Shown: positions 35,236 through 43,659, numbered from the stretch's first letter. The stretch is DNA of 64,000 nucleotides from Capsulimonas corticalis (GCF_003574315.2 NZ_AP025739.1:6882001-6946000); one strand, 5' to 3'. Program-made: numbers and translations. The notes: generated by a model from the sequence alone, not told the origin.

Positions 35236-35985
35236 TTACTCCCGCGCCTCGATGTCGTTCATAGGTACATCGGAATTCCGCGAATTCCTGCTTTCCGCGC
35301 GCCTTGTTTCCTGTCGGCGGCGACGCAGCATGCCTACGACTTCTTGCAAATCTTCCGCCATGCCATGCGCCTCGTCCTGAAAATGCCGCCGATCGGACCA
35401 CCGTTTATCCGGGATCGCGACCACGGTCATTCCCGCCGCCCTGCCCGCCCGGACTCCCGTGAGCGAATCTTCCACCGCAAGGCATTGGCGGGGAGGCAGC
35501 TTCAGCCGGCGGGCGGCAAGCAGATAGATATCGGGCGCAGGCTTGGCGTGCTTGACTTCCTCCCCTGTGACCACAACATCGAATTTCGCGGCAAGATCAT
35601 GCCGCTTCAGGAATGGAACAACGAGCCGGCGGGCGGAGCTTGTCACCAGCCCTACTGGCAGCTCCATCGCACGGACACTCGTGAGGACCTCCGACGCGTT
35701 GGGAAACAGATCGATGCGCGCAGCGTAGTAGTCCACGGCGATCTCATGGTAGCGCGCCAGCATCTCGTCCGGATCTAAAGCAAGATTGTAAGCGCCTTTA
35801 AAGAAATGCATCGCGCTGCGCGCAGCGACGCCCACAAGCGCCTGATGATGCTCGCCATCGTAGACGATCCCAAATTCGCCAAGAAACGCAGCATCAATTT
35901 GCGCCCACCAGATTTCCGAATCCGCGAGCGTACCGTCGAGATCGAATAAGACCGCGCGGATATGAGCGTCAATTTTCTTACTCAC
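35236..35985 (-). CDS. HAD-superfamily phosphatase, beta-phosphoglucomutase-like
   Basis: 249 residues from the GTG at 35985, with AAGGA seven bases upstream; the ATG at 36012 lies in the tRNA terminator and is rejected. Motif I is VLFDLDGTLADSE, motif II LVTSSARR, motif III with Lys HAKPAPDIYL, motif IV VEDSLTGVRAGRAAGM. The helical cap between motif I and II is of type C1. Such enzymes act on small phosphorylated sugars or similar compounds. The last 30 residues are Arg-rich and probably disordered. Confidence 0.88.
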   Translation of the reverse strand: MSKKIDAHIRAVLFDLDGTLADSEIWWAQIDAAFLGEFGIVYDGEHHQALVGVAARSAMHFFKGAYNLALDPDEMLARYHEIAVDYYAARIDLFPNASEVLTSVRAMELPVGLVTSSARRLVVPFLKRHDLAAKFDVVVTGEEVKHAKPAPDIYLLAARRLKLPPRQCLAVEDSLTGVRAGRAAGMTVVAIPDKRWSDRRHFQDEAHGMAEDLQEVVGMLRRRRQETRRAESRNSRNSDVPMNDIEARE

Positions 35986-36010
35986 ACAGATCCTTATGAC
36001 CGCCAGGCGC

Positions 36011-36057
36011 AAAAAACCCGCTTGCTTCGATATACAAATATCGAAACAGGCGGGTTT
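36011..36057 (-). terminator. Rho-independent terminator after the tRNA-Val remnant
   Basis: On the minus strand AAACCCGCC-TG-TTTCGATAT pairs with ATATCGAAGCAAGCGGGTTT and is followed by six Ts. It lies just beyond the CCA end of the tRNA sequence, as a tRNA terminator should. Confidence 0.85.
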
Positions 36058-36064
36058 GAGATCT

Positions 36065-36141
36065 TGGTGGGCGATGAGGGATTCGAACCCCCGACCTCCT
36101 CGATGTGAACGAGGCGCTCATTACCCAGTTACAGTACCCAA
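36065..36141 (-). tRNA. tRNA-Val(CAC), intact 3' part only; probable attachment site
   Basis: On the minus strand, bases 36119 down to 36065 give a perfect tRNA 3' portion: GAGC of the D stem, anticodon arm CCTCG-TTCACAT-CGAGG (anticodon CAC), variable AGGTC, T arm GGGGG-TTCGAAT-CCCTC, acceptor strand ATCGCCC, A, and encoded CCA. The part that should hold the D-arm 5' side and the 5' acceptor (36120-36141) does not pair properly (GGGTACT against ATCGCCC has two mismatches; no GCTC). So this is probably the 3' fragment left at one end of an element integrated into tRNA-Val, and not a working tRNA. Confidence 0.6.
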
Positions 36142-36298
36142 GACTACAATTTACCAAAACTCTTAACGAAATCTCGCGAGACTTGCATCATTTTCGGCTG
36201 TTCGATAGCATTATAGCCTATATTTTGACAATTTGCAGAGTTGGAGTCACCGATCATACTGTCCAGATCGCCAAGAAATAAACCGAAATTGAGCTGAT

Positions 36299-36523
36299 TT
36301 ATTCACGAAAAAGCGCTTTGGACTCTCGCACAGCTGCGCGGAGCTCTTTCTTCACATCCGCGTTAACCAACACACGCAGGCCGCGCCGATACTCAACAAT
36401 AGTCGTGGAGGCAAGTTCCCCCTCTTCAAGCTGTATCGTCATCTCAGCTCCCCCCTCGACTGTCTGATAGTCGTAACTCATTTTGACCCTATACGAGACA
36501 GTTACGGTTGTAATTTTCGCCAT
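36299..36523 (-). CDS. Small hypothetical protein
   Basis: 74 residues from the ATG at 36523 (frame extends to 36595). Begins AKITTVTVSYRVKMSYDYQT and ends with a charged helix (KKELRAAVRESKALFRE). Two antiparallel strands then a helix would fit a small single-domain protein, common in mobile elements. A TTAGG is five bases ahead of the ATG. Family unknown. Confidence 0.5.
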   Translation of the reverse strand: MAKITTVTVSYRVKMSYDYQTVEGGAEMTIQLEEGELASTTIVEYRRGLRVLVNADVKKELRAAVRESKALFRE

Positions 36524-36652
36524 CCTAAGTTTCCTTCCCAGATGTGATTCCGCGGTTTTGCCGTCGCGGCTCTGAGGCCAAATCGTCCTCTGCATCTGTT
36601 ATCGTGCTGGTTGCGGCGTAACCGCACTGGAGAGGCGAAATTATTTTTCTGA

Positions 36653-36892
36653 TTGGGGGCGTCCAGGCGCAAAATCTGTCACGCCATATTTCGAACCGCG
36701 CCTTTCGGCGCAGGATCGACTAATCTGAACATATTGGACCGCGACGTGGCGAAACTGATGGTTGGTCACAAATCCGAAGATGTGCATGATCTCTACCACG
36801 TGATTGGAACCGAGCACATCGCAAAAATCCTTGCGGTCAAAGAGAAGGCGGGCATGTTCTGGTCGCCAGCCAAGAAAACCGACAAAAAATAG
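36653..36892 (+). pseudogene. C-terminal remnant of a tyrosine recombinase/integrase
   Basis: The visible frame contains LDRDVAKLMVGHKSEDVHDLYHVIG, which matches the end of phage-type integrases: the helix before the catalytic His/Trp site (VGHKS) and the Tyr nucleophile region (LYH). The upstream catalytic Arg and most of the fold are missing, so it is a remnant. It lies 530 bases from the tRNA-Val fragment, the usual place for an integrase of a tRNA-targeted island. Confidence 0.6.
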
Positions 36893-36939
36893 ATTGCGCC
36901 GCTGTGCAACTTTTCTAAACTGTCACGTGTCTAATTGTT

Positions 36940-37794
36940 ATGGCAAATTTGATGATCCGTAAAGCCCACTTTTGGGGAGGCGTCCCGAGCGCGGAGTGGC
37001 TCTCGAAAGCCGTCCTGCTATATGATAAGGTTCTGGTAGAACCTGCTGCAGAGATTCGGGCACAGCTCAATGATCCCACCTTCCATCGTGATTCACGCGA
37101 TGAATTGATGAAGAACTTGGAGTTCCAGGAGTTCATCGAGTCGCTAGGAGGCGTGACTGAGCCATACATGAGTACGCTGCTCAGTGGCGTTACGCGCGAG
37201 CAGGCGCAGGCTACGAGTTCTGATCCCGACGCAGGCTTTCTCGGAGCGATTATCCATACGCTCAAGAAAGTGGAGGAGTTCCATCCAGAAATTGATTTCT
37301 ACGGCCATGTTTGGAACATGCAGACCGAAGGCACCATCATGTCTGCGGTTGAAACGTTTGTGCCAGCACATCCAGAAAAATTGTCAAGAACTCAAATCGT
37401 AGATTTCCGTGGCGAGAACGAATTGCGGCGCGCGCGCTTTATGTCCGTTGCGGACGAACTTATCGCATCTTTCGGCGCGGCGAGGGATGTTGAAGAATTG
37501 ACTCGTGTCTTGCGTCTTACCGAGAAGACAGTGGCTGAGGAATATCAAAATCTGGAAGTGATGATGCGGAAGGCCAAAATCGAGTATGTTGGGAAGGCAA
37601 TGGGACTGTCTTGGGCTCCACCCGCCGTCGCGACAGCGCTTGCATCATTGCTCGCTATAACACCAATTGCTCCGCTTGCAGCGATTTCATCACTTTCATT
37701 GGTTGCAGCCCAGGTATTGCAAGCACGAGACGAAGTAGAAGTTTCGTTGCGTCAATCGCCTTGGAGCTATCTCTGGGAGTTGAAGCGCCTCTGA
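36940..37794 (+). CDS. Hypothetical protein with C-terminal hydrophobic helices
   Basis: 284 residues. The N-terminal 190 residues are soluble and helical (VPSAEWLSKAVLLYDKVLVE, TLKKVEEFHPEIDFYGHVWN), then about 205-245 is strongly hydrophobic (PPAVATALASLLAITPIAPL), with a short charged tail. It may be a membrane-tethered protein made to order by the element. No motif recognised. It is followed by a clear terminator. Confidence 0.65.
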   Translation: MANLMIRKAHFWGGVPSAEWLSKAVLLYDKVLVEPAAEIRAQLNDPTFHRDSRDELMKNLEFQEFIESLGGVTEPYMSTLLSGVTREQAQATSSDPDAGFLGAIIHTLKKVEEFHPEIDFYGHVWNMQTEGTIMSAVETFVPAHPEKLSRTQIVDFRGENELRRARFMSVADELIASFGAARDVEELTRVLRLTEKTVAEEYQNLEVMMRKAKIEYVGKAMGLSWAPPAVATALASLLAITPIAPLAAISSLSLVAAQVLQARDEVEVSLRQSPWSYLWELKRL

Positions 37795-37891
37795 GGATGT
37801 AATGACCAGCGCGATATTTGGGGCAAGAGCGCAACGCAGAGCCTTCAGCCCTTACCCTACGGCGACATTCTTGCCAAACCGCGTAACAAAG

Positions 37892-37931
37892 AAGCCCCAA
37901 GGATTTTCTCTTAGGAATCCTTGGGGCTTTT
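37892..37931. terminator. Strong intrinsic terminator (works on both strands)
   Basis: AAGCCCCAAGGATT pairs perfectly with AATCCTTGGGGCTT around a ten-base loop; a T-rich end follows on plus and an A-rich start precedes it (T-rich on minus). It ends the gene at 37794. Confidence 0.85.
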
Positions 37932-37974
37932 GGCGTTCGTGATATGCTATGGTGGCCAATAGAGGAGTTGAAAA

Positions 37975-38244
37975 ATGCAAAACTATATTTCAGCAGATGT
38001 AGTCGCACGTGAGGGGCATGTTGGCGCAGGACAGAGCATTCGTGACGCCGCTACGGCGTCACCTTTCACGGCACAACTTGCAGCCCTTGCCGATGTAGTG
38101 ACCAGCGATATATGGTTTGCAAGCCGCGGCTCCGCTGGCCGAAAGAATTACCAAAGCGTCTTACTTCTCGACTGGCGGCGGATGCAGGTCGGGAATTGCG
38201 CACATGAGCGCGACTTGCTGGTGATGCGACTCGATCAGGTAAGG
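37975..38244 (+). pseudogene. 5' part of an unknown gene cut by the IS3 element
   Basis: The frame begins MQNYISADVVAREGHVGAGQ and reads well for about 90 residues (SDIWFASRGSAGRKNYQSV, RRMQVGNCAHERDLLVMRL), then runs into the IS end at 38245; the last residues of the ORF are IS sequence. A ribosome site (GAGGAG) lies eight bases before the ATG. No continuation is seen on the far side of the IS, so a deletion may have gone with the insertion. Confidence 0.55.
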
Positions 38245-38309
38245 TGGTCCAATTTGTCAAGACAGTCTGACGGCCTTTTTTAAGGTGGACTTTGTCCTTT
38301 CGTTTTCGA

Positions 38310-39065
38310 TCATTTTCTAGCCAATCGGTGCGGTTCGGCATGGACGAGCGCAGGCGTCAGATTGCCCAACGACTGGTGTGGCCGAACCTCATTGTAAAAC
38401 TTCAAATAAGACGTAAGACCTTGGCGGGCCTCACGCGGCGTTTCATAATTCGCCAGGTAAACTTCCTCTTGTTTGACACTGCGCCACAGGCGCTCCGTGA
38501 AAATGTTATCCACATAGCGTCCGCGACTATCCATCGAGATGCGCGCTCCCGCCGCCAGAAATCGGCTAGTAAATCGCGCGCTCGTAAAGTGGCTGCCCTG
38601 ATCCGAGTTGACAATTTCAGGCACAGCATGGCCCAAGGCCGTTTCTATACAAGTGAGAACGAACGGCATCTCCAGAGTATCGGACAGTTCACAGGCGACG
38701 ACGTGTCTGGAAAACCAGTCCAAAAACGCGACCAGATAAAGGAAGCCGCCGCGAAGCCGAATGTACGTGATGTCCACGCCCCAGACCTGATTGGGCCGAT
38801 CAATGGACAAGCCGCGCAGTAAATACGGATAGACCTTGTGGCCTGGACCACTCGGTTTGGACAGATTCGGAGCCGAATACAGAGTAAATAGGCCCATCTC
38901 CGCGCGATAGCGACGGATGGTGTGCCGACTAACGAGGATGCCTTCCCGCGCTAGAAGCGTCACGAGTTTACGTGTTCCAAGACATGGCCGATCCGTATAC
39001 CATTCGTCGAGCCTATGCTTGATGGCGATCTCCGCATCGCGTGCGGGACGTGGCTCATAATACAA
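38310..39065 (-). CDS. IS3-family transposase OrfB (DDE domain)
   Basis: 251 residues from a TTG at 39065. The HTH_21 part (YYEPRPARDAEIAIKHRLDE, GTRKLVTLLAREGILVSRHT) is followed by the rve integrase core with the DDE set: VWGVDITYI, NSDQGSHFTS and NIFTERLWRSVKQEEVYL. The ~90 bases before the TTG read, in the neighbouring frame, ERLALVEREDCDALPLLWQA and then ELLYLS, which looks like the missing OrfB N-terminus; a 2-base gain near 39072-39080 (CGCGC) would explain the split. So the protein is likely truncated. Confidence 0.85.
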   Translation of the reverse strand: MYYEPRPARDAEIAIKHRLDEWYTDRPCLGTRKLVTLLAREGILVSRHTIRRYRAEMGLFTLYSAPNLSKPSGPGHKVYPYLLRGLSIDRPNQVWGVDITYIRLRGGFLYLVAFLDWFSRHVVACELSDTLEMPFVLTCIETALGHAVPEIVNSDQGSHFTSARFTSRFLAAGARISMDSRGRYVDNIFTERLWRSVKQEEVYLANYETPREARQGLTSYLKFYNEVRPHQSLGNLTPALVHAEPHRLARK

Positions 39066-39155
39066 ACGGCTGCGCGAGAGAGATATAAAAGTTCCGCCTG
39101 CCAGAGCAGAGGGAGAGCGTCGCAGTCTTCGCGTTCGACCAGAGCTAATCGTTCG

Positions 39156-39470
39156 TCAGGCGTCAGGTTTGAGACCAGATTTTAATAAGCTTCTAGTTTT
39201 CAGCCAGTTCACCTGCGTTGTAAGGCGACCGATTTCCTGATAAAGCTGCTCGACTTTTTGCTCCTGGGCTTCCTGAACATTGGCCTGCGAGTTTTTGCGC
39301 TCGAAGACCAGAGCCAAGTCCGTGACAGCTTCCTGCTTCCATTTGGTCAGCAGGTTCGGATGAATCTGGTGCTCGGAAGCGAGCTGGGCGACGGTTTTCG
39401 TTTCTTTGAGCGCCTCCAAAACGACCTGCGCTTTGAAGGTGGCGGAATACTGTTTTCGAGTGTTTGGCAT
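39156..39470 (-). CDS. IS3-family transposase OrfA (HTH)
   Basis: 104 residues: RKQYSATFKAQVVLEALKET and VAQLASEHQIHPNLLTKWKQ are the HTH_Tnp_1 pattern, followed by a leucine-zipper-like helix (QKVEQLYQEIGRLTTQVNWL). OrfA normally joins OrfB by frameshifting to make the full transposase. Here its end and OrfB lie in the same frame with one stop between. Confidence 0.88.
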   Translation of the reverse strand: MPNTRKQYSATFKAQVVLEALKETKTVAQLASEHQIHPNLLTKWKQEAVTDLALVFERKNSQANVQEAQEQKVEQLYQEIGRLTTQVNWLKTRSLLKSGLKPDA

Positions 39471-39572
39471 GGTGGTGAATCCACCTTAATTGTGCCCGAT
39501 TTGCTGTCCTAATTTATAGGACCATTATAATCCTCGCCGTCGGCTACCGTTGATCTGGAGCATCTTTGCCTC

Positions 39573-40541
39573 CTACGACTCATTGTATATCCTGATCATC
39601 CCAGCGCGGATAAGGCGTTCGCTGGGGTCTTTCCCCACGCCGTAGAAGAGTGCGCCGCGAACACGTAGGTCATCCTGTTGCTGCTGTGGCAGGCCCTCGA
39701 TCATGGCCCAGGTGGCATCAGCATCCTCTCGCTGTCGCGCCACTGCATCATCGGCCTTGGCTGCGCGCTTTGTGTCTGCGGCCTTCTTCTGCTCAATTTC
39801 GGCGAGCCAGGGGTGTTTGACATTGTTGCGGATCATCGACGCCAGCCAGCCACCGACGTTTCGGAATGTCTTCTTCTGCGTCCTGAGCGCCTTGAGCGCC
39901 GCCAAATTGTGCTTCACGATCTCTGGGGCTTCTTGGACCATCTGCGTCGCCTGTTTACTATCCACGCCTTCGGCGGTGAGCGCGGCGAGAAGCTCCCTCT
40001 GCTCCGAATCCAAATCAGCCTGAACCGAAACAACAGAAGAATTTTTAGCCATCGGTGACGCTGGACGCGGTGGAGACGCCGCGCGGCGTCCGCTTTCTGT
40101 TGTTGTAATTAGATTCTTAGTTTCACAGACAGAGTCTAAGATTATGTGCGACATCGGTGGGACATTAGTCACCTCGGGATGCGACATCGGTGGGACATCG
40201 GTGGGACATTGGGCGACCGATTTACGCGCGTTTTTGATGGCGGCATGCAGAGCCCTGCCAGCTTCCGTCAGGTGGATACGGCGAGGACGGGGTTTGCCGC
40301 GCAAAATTTCGACGCGAACCAAGCCCGCCGCCGTCAGCGTAGCGTTCCAGCGGGGGATGGTGCGGCGATTAATGCCATATTTTTCGGCTAGGTATGGATT
40401 AAGCGCATAGCAGTATCCGTACTCGTTTTCAGTCAATAAGCCGACTAATCCAAAAAAATTTTTGATATCGCTTGACATCTCTGTCCAAGCGGAGTAAACG
40501 GTCGCTAACACGTAAATAGCGCCTTTCTTGATTCGATTCAA
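39573..40541 (-). CDS. Winged-helix replication-type protein
   Basis: 322 residues if the TTG at 40541 is used (overlapping the stop of a small upstream ORF as TTGA), or 301 from the ATG at 40478. Residues about 20-110 read as a winged helix (KNFFGLVGLLTENEYGYCYA, LAEKYGINRRTIPRWNATL, RRIHLTEAGRALHAAIKNA). The C-terminal half has helical repeats (GVDSKQATQMVQEAPEIVKH) as in DnaD/RepA-type plasmid initiators, with PMSH twice in a linker (VPPMSHPEVTNVPPMSH). A DNA-binding replication or regulatory role on the element is likely; the exact family is not certain. Confidence 0.6.
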   Translation of the reverse strand: MNRIKKGAIYVLATVYSAWTEMSSDIKNFFGLVGLLTENEYGYCYALNPYLAEKYGINRRTIPRWNATLTAAGLVRVEILRGKPRPRRIHLTEAGRALHAAIKNARKSVAQCPTDVPPMSHPEVTNVPPMSHIILDSVCETKNLITTTESGRRAASPPRPASPMAKNSSVVSVQADLDSEQRELLAALTAEGVDSKQATQMVQEAPEIVKHNLAALKALRTQKKTFRNVGGWLASMIRNNVKHPWLAEIEQKKAADTKRAAKADDAVARQREDADATWAMIEGLPQQQQDDLRVRGALFYGVGKDPSERLIRAGMIRIYNES

Positions 40542-40588
40542 AATTGGCCGCAGGATTGAGCCGATGTCCTAGCAGACATCGGCTTTTT
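40507..40588 (+). ncRNA. Candidate antisense RNA over the start of the replication-type gene
   Basis: On the plus strand, opposite the gene at 39573-40541, TTGACA (40472-40477), a 17-base gap and TAAACG (40495-40500) make a plausible promoter. A perfect hairpin GCCGATGTC-CTAGCA-GACATCGGC (40560-40583) followed by TTTTTCTT ends such a transcript. The only use for a plus-strand terminator here would be such an RNA of about 80 bases, covering the start region of the gene, as in copy-number control of plasmids. No experimental support. Confidence 0.45.
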
Positions 40589-40732
40589 CTTGTCTGCGAC
40601 CATGGCCGTAAGCATCCCAGCCATGGGACATTTACCGTCTAATACTTCATGATCTGTATAGCAATAATCGCGATCACTCCATGACCACCCCAAGTCTTTC
40701 AGCGGCTTCTTCCCGCTGCCTCTGCTGCACAT
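40538..40732 (-). CDS. Small ORF coupled to the replication-type gene (possible leader peptide)
   Basis: 64 residues ending at a TGA that overlaps the next start (TTGA). Sequence features: DLGWSWSDRDYCYTDHEVLD and CPMAGMLTAMVADKKKP, with four Cys. A perfect AGGAGG (40752-40747) is best placed for another overlapping frame, a 21-residue ORF from the ATG at 40739 to 40674 (MTDVQQRQREEAAERLGVVM, then E). One of these may be a leader peptide that controls the gene behind it. Weak evidence for either. Confidence 0.35.
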   Translation of the reverse strand: MCSRGSGKKPLKDLGWSWSDRDYCYTDHEVLDGKCPMAGMLTAMVADKKKPMSARTSAQSCGQF

Positions 40733-40741
40733 CAGTCATTT

Positions 40742-41766
40742 TCATCCTCCTCTTATTTTCGCCCTACGAATCTAACATAGCGCTTTTCGTACTTTTCTTC
40801 ACGGGATTTTCAAAACTTTTTTTCGGCGGCTCACCAAATTACAATCACGCCTAACTCGAACCGCAGGTCCATCTGCGCAGCAGCGGCCCCTACGCTTTGG
40901 GCGACGATAAGCTCAAGTTCAGCCCCTGAGGGCTAGACAAGTGCCCGATCCAGCTGTGCCGCCGATCATTTCCCCTTCCATATCTTTAACTTACCGCTTT
41001 CCAAATTTTTCTTCATCGTCAATCCTGGTAATTTTTCGTTGAGCGTTTTAAGCTGCTTTTTAAAAGTGTTAGACGCAACCATTTTAGAAACAATTGACCC
41101 CCTACCTTGGCGGAATTTGTCGCTTCGATTCGACTTAATTCGCAAAATCTACCTAAGAATGATCTTTGAGAGGCTGATATTGAGGTCTGACCTACTCAAC
41201 CAAGCGATGGCAAAGTATGATGAGTACGACTTGACATGCATTCGTCGTTGGAATATTCCACTCGAATCACCGCGTGACGCGCCAGTCAGCAAACGGCTAC
41301 TCCTGATGATTGTTATCTCGCCTTCAGGCTCCACATCGATGGCGAGGCAGGATTAATTTTCGTAACTGCGGAATTTGTAGCGAACATTAATCAATTAGCA
41401 CGAAAATTAATTCGTTTAACTGGTCAAAATTTCGGGTTATCTAGGAACACAACGCTTGACAAATCGTCACCGTGTTCCTCATAGAAACATGAATCTTCGA
41501 ACAATAAGCACTTTATTCGGTGGAGCAGGCGTTCACGTGTATTCTCGTCGATACATGTCGCGGGAAGTCGTGAATCGTTTCCGCCACAACTCTAATGTCT
41601 TATCGATTGCCGATCCAGTCATAGCACCAGGGCACACACACTCAATAACGGGTGGCCGCTGAACCAAGACTATATTCATCATATTCCGAGCAAGGGGGCT
41701 TCATAACCATTGCGGAAAATATTACCATCACGAGGAAACCGAAGATCAGCAAGAGAGCGCCCCACC
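40742..41766. other. Gene-poor stretch, about 1 kb
   Basis: No convincing gene. Bases 40856-40930 read LEPQVHLRSSGPYALGDDKL then KFSP-stop, which looks like the last residues of a lost gene. A possible 38-residue peptide runs on the minus strand from 41082 to 40966 (MVASNTFKKQLKTLNEKLPG...) without a ribosome site. Frames at 41039-41356 (+) and 41149-41334 (-) overlap each other, lack patterns and contain a palindromic TGGAATATTCCACT (41249-41262). The rest is AT-rich and appears non-coding. Confidence 0.5.
41249..41262. promoter_or_regulatory. Palindrome TGGAATATTCCA, site 1 of 5
   Basis: TTGGAATATTCCACT; the right arm keeps the longer AGTGGAATATTCCACT form, the left does not. Lies in the gene-poor stretch about 500 bases ahead of the gene at 41767. 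Confidence 0.5.
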
Positions 41767-42735
41767 ATGAACGATACAGACCTAATCGACCAAATAATCC
41801 AACTCGTCGCCAAAGCCCGAAACCTCGACATCTGCGGCAAGCACGCAGCCGCCGACACAGTTGACCGCAGGATCGCCTCTGCACCGCGTATTAGCATAGC
41901 CCAGGTAAATGCACCACCCGCGGCGCAGTCTCAGCAACAGCCGACAACGGCATATCCATCTGCCGCCAATTACCCGCCTACGAGCAATTTTATGGGTAGC
42001 CTGTGGACCGATTTGAACAACAAGGTAGGCGCATGGACGAATCAGGCGGTCCTGCACAACAATCAGCGCAACATCCAGATGCTGTCAGAGAGAATCGTCG
42101 GCTTCCGACAGGACGTAGCCCAGAACGCCAATCAACTTCCGCGCGAACTGATCCGATCGATGTGCGCAGTCCTTGATCAGATGGCGCAACAGATCGCCCC
42201 CTACGTACAGCGTCGCTCTGCGGGGCGAGTTCGGACACTAAGGCGCATACGATATGGCGGAGTTGGGGATATTTCAGGGCTTGAGGGGATGATCGATAGT
42301 TTGAAGACCCTGACCGAGCAAATCCTGGGCAACGTGAATCCAGTGCTGGAACGCTCTCAATTGTCGCAGATCGCCATTCTCGAAAACTATCTCGGCCAAT
42401 TTGAGGAAGGGGTTGCAAGCGGGTACGCAGCCAATTATCAGGCACAGCAATATGCACATAACAGTCAGTACGATTATCCCATCGCCTCGCAAACTAAGCC
42501 CGCGGAGGGTCTTTCACCTCGCCCACAACAGCAGCAATCGGGCGACTGGTACTCTGATAACGGCACCACACGCGAGCTGTTTTTGGCGCGCTGCAGAGCA
42601 TGGGGGGATGCCAACAACGGGATTAGCGCACTGAAAGGTCATCTGGAAGATAATTCGATTCCGCAAGATGTTATGTCTGATGCAATTCGTGATTACGGCG
42701 AAAATGGCAAGCCCAATGGTTTTGCGCCGAGCTAG
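41767..42735 (+). CDS. Hypothetical protein, low-complexity N-terminal region
   Basis: 322 residues from the ATG at 41767; the frame extends to 41710. N-terminal 35 residues are helical (NDTDLIDQIIQLVAKARNLD), then a Gln/Pro/Ala linker (PPAAQSQQQPTTAYPSAANY), a helical core of about 140 residues (VPVLERSQLSQIAILENYLG-like), another Gln-rich linker and a C-terminal helix pair ending DAIRDYGENGKPNGF. No signal peptide. Looks like a structural or phage-like protein of the element; family unknown. Confidence 0.6.
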   Translation: MNDTDLIDQIIQLVAKARNLDICGKHAAADTVDRRIASAPRISIAQVNAPPAAQSQQQPTTAYPSAANYPPTSNFMGSLWTDLNNKVGAWTNQAVLHNNQRNIQMLSERIVGFRQDVAQNANQLPRELIRSMCAVLDQMAQQIAPYVQRRSAGRVRTLRRIRYGGVGDISGLEGMIDSLKTLTEQILGNVNPVLERSQLSQIAILENYLGQFEEGVASGYAANYQAQQYAHNSQYDYPIASQTKPAEGLSPRPQQQQSGDWYSDNGTTRELFLARCRAWGDANNGISALKGHLEDNSIPQDVMSDAIRDYGENGKPNGFAPS

Positions 42736-42847
42736 TATGTGTCTGCGGCGCACGTCGTTTTCCTGTACCTCAACGTGCGCCGCAACTACGGTTGCCATAG
42801 GATCATCAATACGAGAAATCCGACCGACTTCCTCGCCACGCTATCAC

Positions 42848-43411
42848 TCAATTGATAGGCGTGTTGCCACGCAGTCCCGCAACAGTACCGTCGCTCCAAT
42901 CGACAGTGCAGATAGTGTCCTCAGCACCATCACCGTAACGCACCCGTCCACTCATTTGAACAGTGTCGATCATACGTGACATCGACTCGACGATAACCGT
43001 CTTCGTAGTTGCATCCGATACCGTGAGGTCCAAAACCGATCCGTGAATACGATACAAGGAAGCACGAAGCGATTCGTATGTCCAATCCGCCACAGGCCAG
43101 CTTGGGATCGCCGCTAAATCCGCGAGATCGACAATTACTCCCTTGCCGTTGTGGCCATCCTCAACCAAACGGGCCGTTAGCAGTCTATACAGCGCAACAT
43201 CCAGTTGGGTAACAAGCCCACGCGAACTAGCCAATATTTTTTTATCTCGCTGAACAACGCGCCCGCTCGGCAGGCGGATGAGGTCAATTGTTTCCCCCAT
43301 ATCTGGTTCGCCGCGCTGTTGCGTTGCGGCGGCTGCGTCCAGTAGGTGCAGGATATCTTGGGCTGTCAATTGGTCACTTGGGCGCTCTTCGATGGGCTGG
43401 TCCGTGGTCAT
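42848..43411 (-). CDS. Hypothetical protein, possible winged-helix initiator-like
   Basis: 187 residues. The middle (TQLDVALYRLLTARLVED, VIVDLADLAAIPSWPVADWT, ESLRASLYRIHGSVLDLTVS) has the rhythm of a winged-helix replication-initiator domain: short helices, then a two-stranded wing. It stops soon after, so it is shorter than plasmid Rep proteins (about 300). The palindrome at 43541-43552 lies 130 bases upstream. Assignment is tentative. Confidence 0.5.
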   Translation of the reverse strand: MTTDQPIEERPSDQLTAQDILHLLDAAAATQQRGEPDMGETIDLIRLPSGRVVQRDKKILASSRGLVTQLDVALYRLLTARLVEDGHNGKGVIVDLADLAAIPSWPVADWTYESLRASLYRIHGSVLDLTVSDATTKTVIVESMSRMIDTVQMSGRVRYGDGAEDTICTVDWSDGTVAGLRGNTPIN

Positions 43412-43537
43412 AGCTTGGTTTTCCTTTTTGCGATTGGCACATTATTTTCGTTCAACATTTTCATAGCGGCAGCTTTTAACTATTTGAGGATAAGTGCCAA
43501 GTGTTGAGGCAAGCCTCTCAGTCTGCCGATCACACCC

Positions 43538-43555
43538 CACTGGAATATTCCACTG
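43538..43555. promoter_or_regulatory. Palindrome TGGAATATTCCA, site 2 of 5
   Basis: ACTGGAATATTCCACTGG, between the start of the gene ending at 42848 (start 43411) and the 3' end of the gene ending at 43660. Could act on the promoter of the former. Confidence 0.55.
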
Positions 43556-43659
43556 GAAGAATCGGCGCGTGTCACGCAGGATCGTCTACTATTTTCTAGC
43601 GTAGTAACGATCTTAGGTGAACGGATGTTCCTTCTAAAAAAGAAAGAATACGCGGCACC

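Larger units (their letters stand above)
38245..39524 (-). mobile_element. IS3-family insertion sequence, about 1.28 kb
   Basis: Ends TGGTCCAATTTGTCAAGACA (38245) and, on the other strand, TGGTCCTATAAATTAGGACA (from 39524) form imperfect terminal repeats. OrfA and OrfB lie between on the minus strand. No target duplication is obvious at the borders. The OrfB N-terminus seems frameshifted (see OrfB), so the copy may be inactive. Confidence 0.85.

Noticed and set aside
36065-36141. Complete, working tRNA-Val
   Set aside because: Only the 3' part from the D stem onward pairs correctly. The 5' acceptor has two mismatches and the D stem has no partner, so I treat it as a remnant.
41039-41356. 105-codon frame and its opposite partner at 41149-41334
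   Set aside because: No ribosome site, no protein pattern, contains a regulatory-type palindrome, and the two frames overlap each other.
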